In this document: in pieces, positions 26,875 through 37,202 of the stretch
Position numbering within the stretch: position 1 is the first letter of the stretch
Layout: the number at the start of each line of letters is the position of its first letter
Origin: Candidatus Hinthialibacteria bacterium OLB16
GTDB taxonomy: Bacteria > Hinthialibacterota > Hinthialibacteria > OLB16
DNA length: 60,997 bases
Direction of reading: 5' to 3'
Assembly: GCA_001567115.1 (NCBI GenBank)
Contig: LMZT01000141.1
Location: 1 to 60,997 of the forward strand
Made by a program: the position numbers and the translations under genes
The notes under the pieces: model-generated
The model's input: only the letters and a program-made list of their open reading frames with translations
What the model was told of the DNA's origin: nothing
Database searches by the model: none

Positions 26875-28115
26875 CAGGGCAATTCCCCTCTCCGGTCGGC
26901 GGGTACATCTTCGATTCGGGCATCCTGGCTTCTCTCCAGCGCCCGGATATAGGCAACAATGGCCCAACGATCCCTGATGGTGATCTGGTCCCCATAAGCC
27001 GGCATGGTCCGGATGCCATTCGTGATGGTGTTGAAGATATGGCCATCTTCACGGTCTTTGACAACCTGGTCATGCATCGACAGCGGGGCCACCCAGGACC
27101 CTTCCTGAAGCCGTTCAGCACGCACCGCGACCGGGCCATGCCCATATCCATCCAATCCATGGCACTGGGAGCAATAAATTCCGAACAGGTGCTGTCCGCG
27201 CCTGGCCAGTGTTTCCGTGACAGGCAGCGCATTGGTTTTCGCGAACTGGCCATGGACCAGTCCCTTGTTCAGATGGTCATCGGCAAAGGCCTCACCCCGT
27301 GCGACTGTCCCCGGCACCTGCGGGCGCATCGCGCGACCATCGGCGAACAGTGGATTGACCGACTGGGCTTTGAATTTCGGCTGCTGGTCCATATCCCACA
27401 TCAGCTGCAGGCGTGTGTTCTCTGATGTTCTGGATCGTGACCGTGCGATCAATGCAGGAGGAATCAATGCCAGAACTCCCAGAACGACCAGGGCTGAAAT
27501 CCCCCAGCGCCGCAATGTGGGAGGGAGGAACGCCTGGGCGGGTTCTTCAACCACTTCCACCTCGATCGCACCATTCCCACGCAGCATTTCACATATTTTT
27601 GAGGCATCGAATTTTGGATCGATTGCTTCAATGCTGATGAAAAACCGGTCGGTGGTCATTCGTTTGCTGAATCCGCGGCTGTTGAATACCCCATGATAGA
27701 AGAGCGGAAGGCGGTTCAACCCCAGCATTCCGAACACCGCCCCGAAAGCGCTGAACAGGATGGTCAGCTCAAACGTGACCGGGATGTATGCCGGGATGCT
27801 GAACATCGGCTTTCCACTGATGATCACCGGGTAATCCACGGAACTGGTCCACCACTGCAGGAGCAGGCCTGAAGCGCATCCAGTCAGCCCGCAGATGAGG
27901 ACAATCAGAGGCAGGATGGTCCGCCGGATCCCCATCGCTTCATCGATGCCATGGACCGGGAAGGGTGTATGCGTGTCCCATTTCTTATATCCGGCATCAC
28001 GGATTTTCTCGGAAGCCGCCAGAAGAGCATGAGTCGAATCGTATTCCGCCAGAACTCCGAAGACCTTTGTCTCAGCAGCGGGCAGGCTTTTTCCAGGGGC
28101 TTGTGGCCTGCTCAT
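26874..28115 (-). CDS. actDE: ActD-ActE fusion: DUF3341 membrane protein with cytochrome c domain
   Basis: A 413-residue fusion of two ACIII subunits. The first about 185 residues are ActD (DUF3341): [10 protein letters not shown], two transmembrane helices, and [28 protein letters not shown] third helix (about 205-225) leads into an ActE-like monoheme cytochrome c with IYCSQCHG and distal Met in TMPAYGDQI. In the second ACIII cluster the same functions are two genes, overlapping at TGATG. The fusion is uninterrupted here, so it is not a frameshift effect. It overlaps actC and actF by a few bases. Confidence 0.88.
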   Translation of the reverse strand: MSRPQAPGKSLPAAETKVFGVLAEYDSTHALLAASEKIRDAGYKKWDTHTPFPVHGIDEAMGIRRTILPLIVLICGLTGCASGLLLQWWTSSVDYPVIISGKPMFSIPAYIPVTFELTILFSAFGAVFGMLGLNRLPLFYHGVFNSRGFSKRMTTDRFFISIEAIDPKFDASKICEMLRGNGAIEVEVVEEPAQAFLPPTLRRWGISALVVLGVLALIPPALIARSRSRTSENTRLQLMWDMDQQPKFKAQSVNPLFADGRAMRPQVPGTVARGEAFADDHLNKGLVHGQFAKTNALPVTETLARRGQHLFGIYCSQCHGLDGYGHGPVAVRAERLQEGSWVAPLSMHDQVVKDREDGHIFNTITNGIRTMPAYGDQITIRDRWAIVAYIRALERSQDARIEDVPADRRGELP

Positions 28116-29587
28116 ACACCCGCACCCCCTTCTTTTGCGGCTTCATCATGCTGGTAGGGAATCTCTCCCCAGTACTGGCCATGTCCATGGTGCGGGCCGC
28201 TGTCCAGCCCAGCCTTCGGGAGGATGCTCTTGACCTCTGCCATTGCCACAATCGGCAGAAACCGGCAGAACAGCAGAAAGAGGGTAAAGAACAGGCCGAA
28301 GGTGCCGGCGAAAGTCATCACATCGATGAGGGTCGGTCGAAAGTACCCCCAGCTCGATGGAAGGAAGTCGCGGCTGAGTGAAGTGACCACGATCACAAAG
28401 CGTTCGAACCACATGCCGATGTTTACGAATATGCAGACAATAAACATGAACCAGATGCTCGTCCGGCATTTCTTGAACCAGAAAAACTGAGGAATCAGGA
28501 CATTGCAGCTGATCATTGTCCAGTAAGCCCAGGCATAAGGGCCAAGCGCCCGGTTGAAGAAAACAAATGCTTCTGTCGGATTGCCACTGTACCAGGCTAT
28601 GAAAAATTCGATCCCATAGGCGTAACCGACCATCATGCCGGTGACAAGGATGATCTTGTTCATGTTTTCCAGGTGGCGCAGTGTGATGATGTGCTTGAGA
28701 TCGAACAGATAACGGGCTGGGATGGCCAGAGTGACCACCATGGCGAACCCGCTGAAAATTGCGCCAGCCACAAAATAGGGTGGAAATATGGTCGTGTGCC
28801 ACCCGGGAATGAGCGAAACTGCGAAGTCAAAGCTCACAATGCTGTGCACCGACAGAACCAGAGGTGTCGCCAGTCCCGCCAGAAGCAGGTAAGCGCATTC
28901 ATACCGGTGCCACTGCCGTGAAGAACCACGCCACCCGAGTGCGAGTATTCCATACACAACCTGGCGGACCCGTGTCTGGGCGCGGTCACGGAAAGTTGCC
29001 AGATCCGGCACCATCCCAACATACCAGAATAGCAGCGATACGATCATATATGTGCTGACCGCGAAGACATCCCACAGCAGCGGGCTGCGGAATTGCGGCC
29101 ACAGGTTCAGGTAGTTCGGGATCGGGAAGAGCCAATAAGCAAACCACACACGCCCGATATGAATTCCGGGATAGATGGCCGCACAGATAACCGCGAAGAT
29201 GGTCATAGCCTCCGCAAACCGGTTGATGCTGGTCCTCCATTTCTGCCGGAACAGAAACAGAATGGCTGAGATCAGGGTTCCGGCATGGCCGATGCCCACC
29301 CAGAACACGAAGTTTGCGATCGCCCATCCCCAGGCCACCGGTATCTGGATGCCCCAGACCCCTGTGCCTTCCCAGAGCAGGTAGGCGATCATCACATGCA
29401 GGATGATGGTGAATGCCAGAGAGATCGACAGCGCCACATACCACACCCTGGGAGGTGATGGCGCTTCCGATACACGGCAGACAGATTCTGTCAGCTGGGC
29501 AAAGTCCGGCTGCCCCAGGATCAGTTCCGGCCTCTGAGTCGGATCGTTGCCGGTATTATCTTTTTCAGGAATGAGAACCATGCTCAT
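28112..29587 (-). CDS. actC: Alternative complex III subunit ActC (NrfD-like), first copy
   Basis: A polytopic NrfD-family subunit of about 490 residues with roughly ten helices. Conserved features are [63 protein letters not shown] and [13 protein letters not shown]. It binds and oxidises menaquinol and has been suggested to take part in proton translocation. The frame is open to 29659; ATG at 29587 (or 29581) sits inside the end of actB and gives the normal N-terminus. A His-rich tail ([10 protein letters not shown]) ends the protein. Confidence 0.92.
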   Translation of the reverse strand: MSMVLIPEKDNTGNDPTQRPELILGQPDFAQLTESVCRVSEAPSPPRVWYVALSISLAFTIILHVMIAYLLWEGTGVWGIQIPVAWGWAIANFVFWVGIGHAGTLISAILFLFRQKWRTSINRFAEAMTIFAVICAAIYPGIHIGRVWFAYWLFPIPNYLNLWPQFRSPLLWDVFAVSTYMIVSLLFWYVGMVPDLATFRDRAQTRVRQVVYGILALGWRGSSRQWHRYECAYLLLAGLATPLVLSVHSIVSFDFAVSLIPGWHTTIFPPYFVAGAIFSGFAMVVTLAIPARYLFDLKHIITLRHLENMNKIILVTGMMVGYAYGIEFFIAWYSGNPTEAFVFFNRALGPYAWAYWTMISCNVLIPQFFWFKKCRTSIWFMFIVCIFVNIGMWFERFVIVVTSLSRDFLPSSWGYFRPTLIDVMTFAGTFGLFFTLFLLFCRFLPIVAMAEVKSILPKAGLDSGPHHGHGQYWGEIPYQHDEAAKEGGAGV

Positions 29588-32500
29588 GGACAATCTTCTC
29601 GACAAGTTCCGGATTAGGATTCCGCACCCGGGCCAGGTGGGCTGTTCGCGGCCCCACATTCAGCTCCTCGAGCATCCGGTACGAGCGCGAGTTCTGGTGA
29701 AGCTGGGCAACACGGCTTTCAGGATCATTCAAATCCCCGAACACGATGGCTTCGGTCGGGCAGGCGGTTTGGCAGGCAGTGCGGATCTCACCATCCGTGA
29801 TCGGACGGCGTTCATTTTTGGCAACAATCTTGGCGTGCTGGATCCGCTGGGTGCAGTATGTGCACTTCTCCATCACTCCGCGTGAACGGACTGTGACCTC
29901 CGGATTGAAAACCATCTTCTCCATTTCCGTGTAGTGCACATGATAGTGGAAGAAGTTGAATCGGCGGACCTTGTAGGGGCAGTTGTTGGAGCAGTAACGG
30001 GTTCCGATGCAGCGGTTATAGACCATCACATTCAGGCCATCGTGATCATGGACTGTCGCTCCCGCCGGGCAGACCTGTTCGCAGGGCGCATTCTCGCAGT
30101 GGACACAGGCGACCGGCTGATGGGCTATCTCCGGGCTGTCCGGCTCGCCATGAAAATAGCGGTCCAGCCGCAGCCAGTGCATTTCGCGCTGCCGGAAAAC
30201 CTGTTCCTTGCCGACAACCGGGATATTGTTTTCAGCCTGGCAGGAGACCACACAGGCATTGCACCCGATGCATTTCTGCAGATCGATCGCCATGCCCCAA
30301 CGGTTATCGTTGTATTCGTAGGGCTGCCAGAGAGGCACTGCATGGGGTGAATGAACCCGGTGGCTGGCGAAGTCTTTGTGCTCCCGGTATTCAGAAAGAT
30401 CCGCTTCACGAATCAAGGCTCCCACTCGTTCCGCACGCCCGGATGCTCCAATTGTGTCAATCGCATGGTGATCCTGGGTGCAGGCAAAGATGTGGCGGGC
30501 GCCTGTGCCCTCGAGGGTCAGACCGCTGCCGAAATCCGGGGCGCTGGAGGTTCTCAGAGTGTAACTGTCGAAACCGACTCCATTGCCGACCCTTCCTGCG
30601 GCTGTCCTGCCATACCCCAGGAACAGGGCCACACTCGCGGGAGCCTGGCCAGGCATGATGTACACCGGTGCGGAGAGCTCCCCACCCTGGTATTTCAGGG
30701 CTGCAACCTCGCCATGGGCAATACCCAGTTCTGCAGCAGTGGCAGGAGCCACCAACGCGGCATTATCCCAGGTCAGCTTGGTCATGAACTCCGGCAGCTC
30801 CTGAAGCCAGCCGTTATTGGCAAACCGCCCGTCATGCACAGAAGGGTGCCTGCAGAAAATCAATTCCAGATTCTGCGCTGACAAAGGTGTTGAGGGTGGC
30901 TGGGCAGACTTCAGGGAACTCACCACCGCTTCAGCCTGGGGTGTAGCCTGAACCGGATCTGTGGCAGTCCCGGATAGAACACCATTGTTGAGGAACTCTC
31001 TCCAGGCCAGCTCCTTGTCATTGCCGGGCAACAACGGCAGCACGGTTCCGCGGACAATGTCATACCCGCTTCGTGGCTGGTCTTCAACCAGCAGGGAAAG
31101 GAACTCGATCGGGCTTTTTCCCTCATACAGCGGGTGAATCAAAGGCTGGCGTGCGCAAAGGGTTCCATCGAGAGCCTGCCCATCCCCCCAGGATTCGAGG
31201 TAATGGGCCATCGGCACATGCCACTTGCATGCTGAGGTGGTTTCATTCACAAACAGCGATAGCTGAATGCTGGTGGATACCTTTTTCAGGGCCTCCCCGA
31301 AAGCCAGATCGGCTGGTGCATTGTAGAGGGGATTCCCCCCCACCAGAACCAGAGTCTGGACCCTGCCTGCATTCATTTCCTCAACCAGGGCTGTGATCGA
31401 TGCAATTGAACCTGGGTGTGATGGATCGGCTTCCGGAGTGTATTTCACCAGTGTTCCGGAATTTCCCAGGGCACTGTTCAGCAGAGCCGCCAGCGCATGA
31501 GCCAATGGGGGCTGGCGATCGCCGGCACAGATGACACATCTGGCCGGACTGGCGAGAATATCTTTCGCCAGGGCCTCCAGGTATGGAGTTTCAATCTTCG
31601 TTTCGCTCCAGGGTTTGAGGGCATCGAGAACCGCCTGTGTCAGGAGCGGGGAATTCAGGCCCTGTCTGGCCAGCTCCAGAGCCAGCCGGCACAGAACTGG
31701 CAAAACATGGGATGCCGGAGTCGGGAATCGATGGTCTGCCATCGCCCCAGTCAGGCTGTAAACAGATTCAATCGAGTAAAGGCGGCTCATCTCCGGCGCA
31801 TCAGGATCATGGCTCGCAACAAACTCACGGGCATGGCGAATCGCGGCCGGGTGCCCACTGAAGAGATCGGCATCCAGCGCCACAATCACACGGGCTTCAG
31901 AAAAGGTAAAATGGGGCCGGCATGCCTGGCCCAGTGCCAGGTGAATCCCCTGTCTGGCATTATCCGAATTGACCGGCTCGTATTCACACCATTTCGCCTG
32001 GGGAAAGGCCGCCAGAGCCTTCTGCTTCAACCCCGCCCAGCTGGGGGAGGAGGAGGATTCAACCAGAAATGCCAGGCCACTCCCCTGGAGGCCCCTGATT
32101 TCTGCCAGATGGGATCTGGCAAAGGTGCTGAACTCATCCCATGTCCGGTTGAATGTCTGACCGCCTGCGGCTTCCATGGGAAACCTTGAACGATCCGGAT
32201 CATACAATTCGAGCACACTGGCTTCGGCAGATGGATCGGTAGCCCCGAGGCTGTCCGGATGAAGATTATTCCCATCGATTTTTATCGGACGCCCATCATA
32301 GCTTGTGGCGAGCAGCCCACGCGCCACACCATCCAGGTCCATCGAGGTTGCAAATTGGACCGGTGTGCCTGGGGTGCGGTTATCGGGGCGGTTTGCATAA
32401 GGGAATATCTTTTCTTTTGGCCAACGGCACCCGGTCAGGCCTGCCAGCCCCACTGAGGCGGCCATCACCTGAAGAAATCGGCGGCGGGAAGTTCCTGCCG

Positions 32501-32624
32501 GGGGGAGATCTGTCCCTGCGGCAAATTCAGGCCCCAATTCAGCCAGGAATTCCGGTGTGAGAGCCAGTTCCTGCAAGCTCCTCCAGTAATTCCGTCCGTT
32601 TTCCGTCTGGTCTATCGATGGCAT
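29565..32624 (-). CDS. actB: Alternative complex III subunit ActB (MopB-like plus iron-sulfur), first copy
   Basis: About 1019 residues. A Tat-like signal ([20 protein letters not shown], also lipobox-like) is followed by a molybdopterin-oxidoreductase-like domain without any cysteine ligands near its start (the equivalent stretch reads [21 protein letters not shown]), as in classical ACIII. The last about 260 residues form an iron-sulfur domain with four clusters: [35 protein letters not shown] and CTYC...ACQTAC. Start ATG at 32624 overlaps actA by 13 bases; the TTG at 32633 is less likely. It relays electrons between ActC and ActA on the periplasmic side. Confidence 0.94.
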   Translation of the reverse strand: MPSIDQTENGRNYWRSLQELALTPEFLAELGPEFAAGTDLPPAGTSRRRFLQVMAASVGLAGLTGCRWPKEKIFPYANRPDNRTPGTPVQFATSMDLDGVARGLLATSYDGRPIKIDGNNLHPDSLGATDPSAEASVLELYDPDRSRFPMEAAGGQTFNRTWDEFSTFARSHLAEIRGLQGSGLAFLVESSSSPSWAGLKQKALAAFPQAKWCEYEPVNSDNARQGIHLALGQACRPHFTFSEARVIVALDADLFSGHPAAIRHAREFVASHDPDAPEMSRLYSIESVYSLTGAMADHRFPTPASHVLPVLCRLALELARQGLNSPLLTQAVLDALKPWSETKIETPYLEALAKDILASPARCVICAGDRQPPLAHALAALLNSALGNSGTLVKYTPEADPSHPGSIASITALVEEMNAGRVQTLVLVGGNPLYNAPADLAFGEALKKVSTSIQLSLFVNETTSACKWHVPMAHYLESWGDGQALDGTLCARQPLIHPLYEGKSPIEFLSLLVEDQPRSGYDIVRGTVLPLLPGNDKELAWREFLNNGVLSGTATDPVQATPQAEAVVSSLKSAQPPSTPLSAQNLELIFCRHPSVHDGRFANNGWLQELPEFMTKLTWDNAALVAPATAAELGIAHGEVAALKYQGGELSAPVYIMPGQAPASVALFLGYGRTAAGRVGNGVGFDSYTLRTSSAPDFGSGLTLEGTGARHIFACTQDHHAIDTIGASGRAERVGALIREADLSEYREHKDFASHRVHSPHAVPLWQPYEYNDNRWGMAIDLQKCIGCNACVVSCQAENNIPVVGKEQVFRQREMHWLRLDRYFHGEPDSPEIAHQPVACVHCENAPCEQVCPAGATVHDHDGLNVMVYNRCIGTRYCSNNCPYKVRRFNFFHYHVHYTEMEKMVFNPEVTVRSRGVMEKCTYCTQRIQHAKIVAKNERRPITDGEIRTACQTACPTEAIVFGDLNDPESRVAQLHQNSRSYRMLEELNVGPRTAHLARVRNPNPELVEKIVHEHGSHS

Positions 32625-33286
32625 AACGAGCAATCCGTCAGTTTTTCGCGATCCCGTATTTTATATTCGGCCTTGAGGCGCTCTCCCAATGCTTCCTGAT
32701 CCTCGAGGGGGACATAATCCATCGTGGTCACTTCATCCAATGGGCGTAGATGTTTTTCCGGGTTCCGGTGGCAATCCAGGCACCATCCCATGGTTAAGGG
32801 CTGGTCCTGGCTGACAACCTCCATTTTGTCGATCCGGCCATGGCAGGAGGCGCACCCGACTCCGCGGTTCACATGAGCGCTGTGGTTGAAATAGACAAAA
32901 TCAGGCAGATCATGGATCCGGACCCACTCGACCGGCATCCCTGTAGCGTAGCTTTCGCGAATGGGAATCAGCTTCTCGCTGGTCGATCGGATGTTTGCAT
33001 GACAATTGAGGCAGACCTGTGTGGGAGGAATGGAGGCCTGCGCTGAGGTGTCGACTGTATTATGACAATAACGGCAATCAATTCCCAATTCACCAGCATG
33101 GAGTAAGTGGCTGTATGCGACCGGTTGCTTGGGAGCATAACCGATTCTCTGGGTCCCTGGTGCGGCGGCGTAGATGGCGACAGCGAGGACATAAGCCCCG
33201 CCGAATCCCACGATACTCGCCCCGATAACCAGAAATTTGTTGACCCACTTCGGAAATGGCAGTGGTGCGGGCGAAATTTTCAGCAC
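32612..33286 (-). CDS. actA: Alternative complex III pentaheme cytochrome ActA, first copy
   Basis: A 224-residue membrane-anchored cytochrome c with five CxxCH motifs (CRYCH, CLNCH, CASCH, CLDCH, CSLCH). One N-terminal helix (FLVIGASIVGFGGAYVLAVAIYAA) holds it in the membrane. The stretch YSHLLHAGELGIDCRYCH matches ActA. It heads the 12-gene operon. GTG is the only usable start near the N-terminus; the Shine-Dalgarno is poor (see the promoter entry). Confidence 0.93.
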   Translation of the reverse strand: MLKISPAPLPFPKWVNKFLVIGASIVGFGGAYVLAVAIYAAAPGTQRIGYAPKQPVAYSHLLHAGELGIDCRYCHNTVDTSAQASIPPTQVCLNCHANIRSTSEKLIPIRESYATGMPVEWVRIHDLPDFVYFNHSAHVNRGVGCASCHGRIDKMEVVSQDQPLTMGWCLDCHRNPEKHLRPLDEVTTMDYVPLEDQEALGERLKAEYKIRDREKLTDCSLCHR

Positions 33287-33297
33287 AACGAGGTTGA

Positions 33298-33326
33298 AGT
33301 ATAATCACAGATCGGCTTTCAGTAAA
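33298..33326 (-). promoter_or_regulatory. Candidate sigma-70-like promoter of the ACIII-1/caa3 operon
   Basis: On the minus strand, TTTACT (33326-33321) and TATACT (33303-33298) are separated by exactly 17 bases, matching four and five of six consensus positions. The actA GTG begins only 11 bases after the minus-10, so the transcript would have a leader of about five bases and no Shine-Dalgarno. Confidence 0.42.
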
Positions 33327-33403
33327 GACCTTTTGCAAAGACCGGCATAATCTGCGATAAGTGTAATGTAATCAGCGTGTTAATGCTGGTTTCTGGTTCA
33401 TTT

Positions 33404-34183
33404 TCAGACCGGTTTTGGAATTTCTGTGTAGATAGTTTTGCCCCCTGAAAGGTCCTTTCCCCGCACCAGAAAAACCTTGTGTGTGTCTCTTGGACCGAGT
33501 GGGGCGAAAACGACCGATGAGGGCATATAGCGCATGGTGTAGCCACAGCGGCGCCGGGGTGAATGGTTCGGCAGGGAGCCATGAATCAGCCAGGCATCAT
33601 GGAAAGAGCATTCACCTGCTTCGAGTTCGATATCGACAACCTTCGCCTCATCGATCTCGTTTTCCTCCAGTGTGGTGCCGAACACATTCGATCCCTCCGG
33701 GAGGTCACGGTAACGCCTTTCTTTTCGTTCGTGGTGGGTGCCCGGGATCACCCTCATGCACCCATTTTCACGATTCGAGCGGTCCACCGCCAGCCAGACA
33801 GTCACGACTTCGATGGGCTGGAGTCTCCCTTTCCAGTAATCCGCATCAGTGTGCCAGGATACAGGCAACCCATCCCCGCCAGGTTTCGAAATGAAATGGG
33901 AGGACCAGAGAGTGATATCCGGCCCGATCAGTGCCTCGACTGCATCCAGAACCGCCGGATGAGTCAGGAACTTCATCAGACAGGGATGATCGAAATGCGG
34001 AACATCCAGGTGCTCCGGCCGTTTTCCTTTCGGCAGGGTTTCGATCAGGTAATCGATTGTACGGCTGAGTTCTCCCAGTTCCTCTTCATTGAACAGCTGT
34101 CCGAAACGAAGATACCCCTCCCGCCGATAAGCTTCGGCCTGCTCGGGAGTGGGGATGGGTTGAGAGGATTTCATGGCGGCCAT
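33404..34183 (-). CDS. Phytanoyl-CoA dioxygenase (PhyH) family protein
   Basis: A 259-residue Fe(II)/2-oxoglutarate oxygenase of the double-stranded beta-helix fold. The iron triad is visible as WHTDADYW (His-x-Asp) and the distal His in FHDAWLIHGS; the 2-oxoglutarate-binding Arg is in RRCGYTMRYMP. AGGAGC precedes the ATG. Substrate is unknown; the family is strongly expanded in Planctomycetes-like and other environmental bacteria. It lies between the respiratory operons but is not clearly linked to them. Confidence 0.9.
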   Translation of the reverse strand: MAAMKSSQPIPTPEQAEAYRREGYLRFGQLFNEEELGELSRTIDYLIETLPKGKRPEHLDVPHFDHPCLMKFLTHPAVLDAVEALIGPDITLWSSHFISKPGGDGLPVSWHTDADYWKGRLQPIEVVTVWLAVDRSNRENGCMRVIPGTHHERKERRYRDLPEGSNVFGTTLEENEIDEAKVVDIELEAGECSFHDAWLIHGSLPNHSPRRRCGYTMRYMPSSVVFAPLGPRDTHKVFLVRGKDLSGGKTIYTEIPKPV

Positions 34184-34230
34184 GGCTGCTCCTTGATTCG
34201 GGAATGAACTGCAACAAGCCTCTTTTTATG

Positions 34231-34737
34231 TTAACGGGGAAGCTGGGCCAGCAAACCGATCTGCCCGCGATGGTGGCTGTCATGCAGAGAAAGCCGGGTG
34301 ATCCCGCTCTCCAATGTCGGAAGCAAATCCTTCAACCTCTGTGGCATGGGGCCAAGCGGAGGGTGACCCAGCTGGCTGTCATCCAGTGCACGAATAATTC
34401 CGAGCAGGCGGCTCATCGACTGTTCATAACACCGGACAACCGAATCCCAATCGGGGTAATCCGTGAGCTGGTCTGTGATGGGGTCTCCCTTCATGAAATC
34501 CGGTGCGAACTTTTTCCTGAATGGCTCATCCAGGATTGGATCATGCCCGAGCAGCCAGTGCCCGCCCACCATGTCCGAGGATCCCGCCAGGTGGCCGATC
34601 AGCCACAAGGGGTGCCCCTTGCCCGGAGCGGGTTGACGCAGGCGGTTCTCCTCCGGGACCCTGGAGGCCTCATTTAAAGTCAACTGGAAACTGGCTTCAA
34701 TGACCGATGCAAGTGTATCGATGACAGACCGGCTCAT
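34231..34737 (-). CDS. DinB-family protein
   Basis: A 168-residue four-helix-bundle protein of the DinB/YfiT putative metalloenzyme superfamily. The expected metal histidines lie in WLIGHLAG and LHDSHHRGQIGLL. Such proteins are often thiol-transferases or unknown. GAGGAG lies just upstream of the ATG. Encoded 47 bp upstream of the PhyH gene on the same strand; no specific role can be given. Confidence 0.85.
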   Translation of the reverse strand: MSRSVIDTLASVIEASFQLTLNEASRVPEENRLRQPAPGKGHPLWLIGHLAGSSDMVGGHWLLGHDPILDEPFRKKFAPDFMKGDPITDQLTDYPDWDSVVRCYEQSMSRLLGIIRALDDSQLGHPPLGPMPQRLKDLLPTLESGITRLSLHDSHHRGQIGLLAQLPR

Positions 34738-34899
34738 AAGTTCTCCTCTCTTTTCAGAGATATGGCGTCATTAAAACAGAATTTCTCCAATTTCCAAAGA
34801 ACAGAATTTCATCAGTCTTTCCATCAATTGACAGTCCAAAGGCAAGTGTGAGATCCTTTCAGGCAGAATCCACTACCACTTGCACAGGAGGGAAAGTCC

Positions 34900-35718
34900 G
34901 TGGCCAATGCAATCGAAGTCTTTACCAACTGCTACCATCGTTTCGGCCTGATAGCCGCTCTCGAGGGAATTACCCGGCTTGGAATCAACCGCATCGAAAT
35001 CAGCGTGGATACCTTTCCCGGAATTCTTGATTTCCCGAAATCAATGGACCAGCTGGACCGCTGGGATCCCGGCCAGGTGGACCGCCTCAAAGGTTTGCTG
35101 TCCCGTTATGGCCTCACCGCCGAAAGCGGATTCATTTTCGTGGAAAACACCGACAAGGAGCTGTTTGCGCTCGACAAATTGAAATTCGATGCCGCGGCAC
35201 AGCTGGGGTTGAAAGTGGTCGATCTTTCGGTGACCTGGAACAAACCGTTGGAGGAAGCCTATAAAATCTTTCCGAGTGTTCTGGAGTACTGCTCCCAGTA
35301 CGACTTCCAGCTGGCGCTCGAGCTGCATCCCCCGCTCTATGACAATGCCGAGGTGTTCTGGCGTGTCGCCAATGATTTCCCGGGATTCCCGCTCAAGGCG
35401 AATTTCGATACCGCCAATGTCTATTACTACAACCAGGACCCCGATGGCCCGGCCGAGCTGGAACAAGTGATCCCACGCCTGGTTCACATGCACCTCAAAG
35501 ACAGCCTCTGCCTTTACCATGACTTCACATTCCCGGCCTTGGGTGAAGGAAAGGTTCCCTTCGACAAGATGTTTGAAGTGCTGAGGAAAAACAATTACCA
35601 AGGCCCCGCCAGCCTTGAAGTTGAAGGAGAAGATGCCGAACAGCAGTCCTTCGAAGGCAAACATCGGGTGATGGAACGCTCCATAGCCTTTTTGAGAGCC
35701 CAAAAGTTTCTGGTATAA
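34900..35718 (+). CDS. Xylose isomerase-like TIM barrel (sugar phosphate isomerase/epimerase)
   Basis: A 272-residue AP-endonuclease-2/xylose isomerase-like barrel. The metal ligands are laid out as in the family: Glu in ALELHPP, Asp in FDTANVY, His in HMHLKD and Glu in SLEVEGED. GTG start with GGAGGG about ten bases upstream. It probably isomerises or epimerises a sugar or sugar derivative; the exact substrate cannot be inferred. Confidence 0.85.
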   Translation: MANAIEVFTNCYHRFGLIAALEGITRLGINRIEISVDTFPGILDFPKSMDQLDRWDPGQVDRLKGLLSRYGLTAESGFIFVENTDKELFALDKLKFDAAAQLGLKVVDLSVTWNKPLEEAYKIFPSVLEYCSQYDFQLALELHPPLYDNAEVFWRVANDFPGFPLKANFDTANVYYYNQDPDGPAELEQVIPRLVHMHLKDSLCLYHDFTFPALGEGKVPFDKMFEVLRKNNYQGPASLEVEGEDAEQQSFEGKHRVMERSIAFLRAQKFLV

Positions 35719-35890
35719 TGCTCTTCAGGCCGCCAGCTGAAAAAAATTCTGCCGAGGAGTTCCTGGAAAGCGGGAACCCTGCGGTGCAGCGAGGTTCAGG
35801 ACGATACTATGATCTGGGGGCTTCAGGAAAAATCCAGAATCGCAAGGATCTGGAGGATGCTTCAAGAGGGCAGGGAACAATCTGAAACCA

Positions 35891-36502
35891 ATGACCGCCG
35901 CTACAGGTAAAATTCAACCTTCCGCTCACATGGGTTCTGTGGAACCGGCACCCTGGTGCATCCGTCCGGCCGAAGTCGGTGATATCCAGGGAATCAAAGC
36001 CCTGATCGATCCTCATGTCGAAACGGGAATCATGCTCCCGAAGACCCTTACCCAGCTGTATGAGTCAGTCAGAGATTTCCAGGTTTGCGTGGAGGACCAG
36101 CGTGTTATTGGCGCTGGAGCACTTCATGTTCTCTGGGAGGACCTCGCCGAAATCCGCTCCCTGGGTGTCCACCCGGACTGCCATGGCCAGGGAGTGGGGA
36201 AAGCGATTGGCAAAGCCCTGCTCGAGGATGCTGCACGGCTGGGGGTCGGGCGTGTCTTCGCTTTGACTTATGCCACCCAGTTTTTTCAGTCCCTCGGGTT
36301 CCGGGTTATCGATAAAAACCTGCTGCCACGCAAAGTCTGGTCGGATTGTGTCAATTGCCACAAATTCCCCTTATGTGATGAAGTTGCCATGATCAAAGAT
36401 TTCAGGCCCTTCCCGGATGGGCCTGTCGGCCCGCCGCCGGATCTCCCTCAGGTCATTGACCTGGAGAGGCTGGTTCCCGGCTTGAGGATCATGAAACCCT
36501 GA
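35891..36502 (+). CDS. argA: GNAT acetyltransferase, short ArgA-type N-acetylglutamate synthase-like
   Basis: A 203-residue protein. The GNAT core carries RPAEVGDIQGIKALIDPHVE, GALHVLWEDLAEIRSLGVHP and the acetyl-CoA loop GQGVGKA. The C-terminal stretch LPRKVWSDCVNCHKFPLCDEVAM matches the short form of N-acetylglutamate synthase used by many bacteria for the first step of arginine synthesis. The CVNCH sequence is part of this conserved Cys cluster, not a heme site, since there is no signal peptide. A second ATG at 35930 could be the start; the N-terminal extra residues look unstructured. Confidence 0.83.
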   Translation: MTAATGKIQPSAHMGSVEPAPWCIRPAEVGDIQGIKALIDPHVETGIMLPKTLTQLYESVRDFQVCVEDQRVIGAGALHVLWEDLAEIRSLGVHPDCHGQGVGKAIGKALLEDAARLGVGRVFALTYATQFFQSLGFRVIDKNLLPRKVWSDCVNCHKFPLCDEVAMIKDFRPFPDGPVGPPPDLPQVIDLERLVPGLRIMKP

Positions 36503-37202
36503 GCCTCATCAGGGTTTGCCGGAGCCAGCTTGCCAGCCTGTTCCCGATGAGCCATCAGTGAATTTGCCGATCCATTTTGTGGCTGACAGAATTTCAGCAT
36601 TGGCATACTTGTGTAAAATTACAAACATGGAATGCTTTACTGTCATGCCTCCTCCAAGGGTAAACGAACATTCGTCGTACCAGACTTCCATTATTAGGCA
36701 TCCGAAGGGCAGGATTTTACTGTTTTTGGCTGGCGGGCCGGGCGCCTTTGGACGGCTGAATCTGCTTGTAAATCATTATATTTCAGTAGGTTATATTCGA
36801 TCAACGGGGTGGGCTGGATGGGGAAACCACCACCCTGAAATGTCTTGACAACCGGCCGATTCTGGTTGTAGAGTTCCCGATCTAGATGTCCAAAATGATT
36901 CCAGGCACACCAGAATTTTTATCCTGTGGCCTTGATCAAATGGGTGTTTCTAGCAGAGGCAAGGGAATGTTAGGTAGTTATTATTCAGTAAACAAAATCA
37001 GCAATACGATAGCATCACAGGCAGAGGGGTGGTTCAAAAGCTCCCCCTATTGTCAAAAATCATCTGCTGCAGCCTGTGGCGCATCCCTTATTTTTCACAA
37101 CAGTATGGCAACGATGGCTGATGGCTCGCTCTCATGGAGCTCTGGCTGTCGATGAAAAAAAACCAGGTGGACATTCCGGCATTCAAGAGGGATTACATCA
37201 CC
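36503..37202. other. 700-bp intergenic region before the nar operon
   Basis: No open frame here has a believable ribosome binding site or recognisable protein; frames at 36516-36848 and 36886-37155 are short and of random composition. The best promoter candidate for the nar unit is TTGACA (36845-36850), 18 bases, TAGAGT (36869-36874). I looked for FNR-type dyads and found only half-sites (TTGATCAA near 36931; ATCAA near 36800). The length and position suit a regulatory region responding to oxygen or nitrate, but no operator is convincing. Confidence 0.35.

Noticed and set aside
36341-36385. CVNCH in the ArgA-like protein as a heme site
   Set aside because: The protein has no signal peptide and this Cys cluster is conserved in short ArgA enzymes, so it is not a c-type cytochrome.
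36791-36940. FNR-like sites upstream of the nar operon
   Set aside because: Only half-sites match (ATCAA near 36800, TTGATCAA near 36931); no TTGAT-N4-ATCAA dyad is present.
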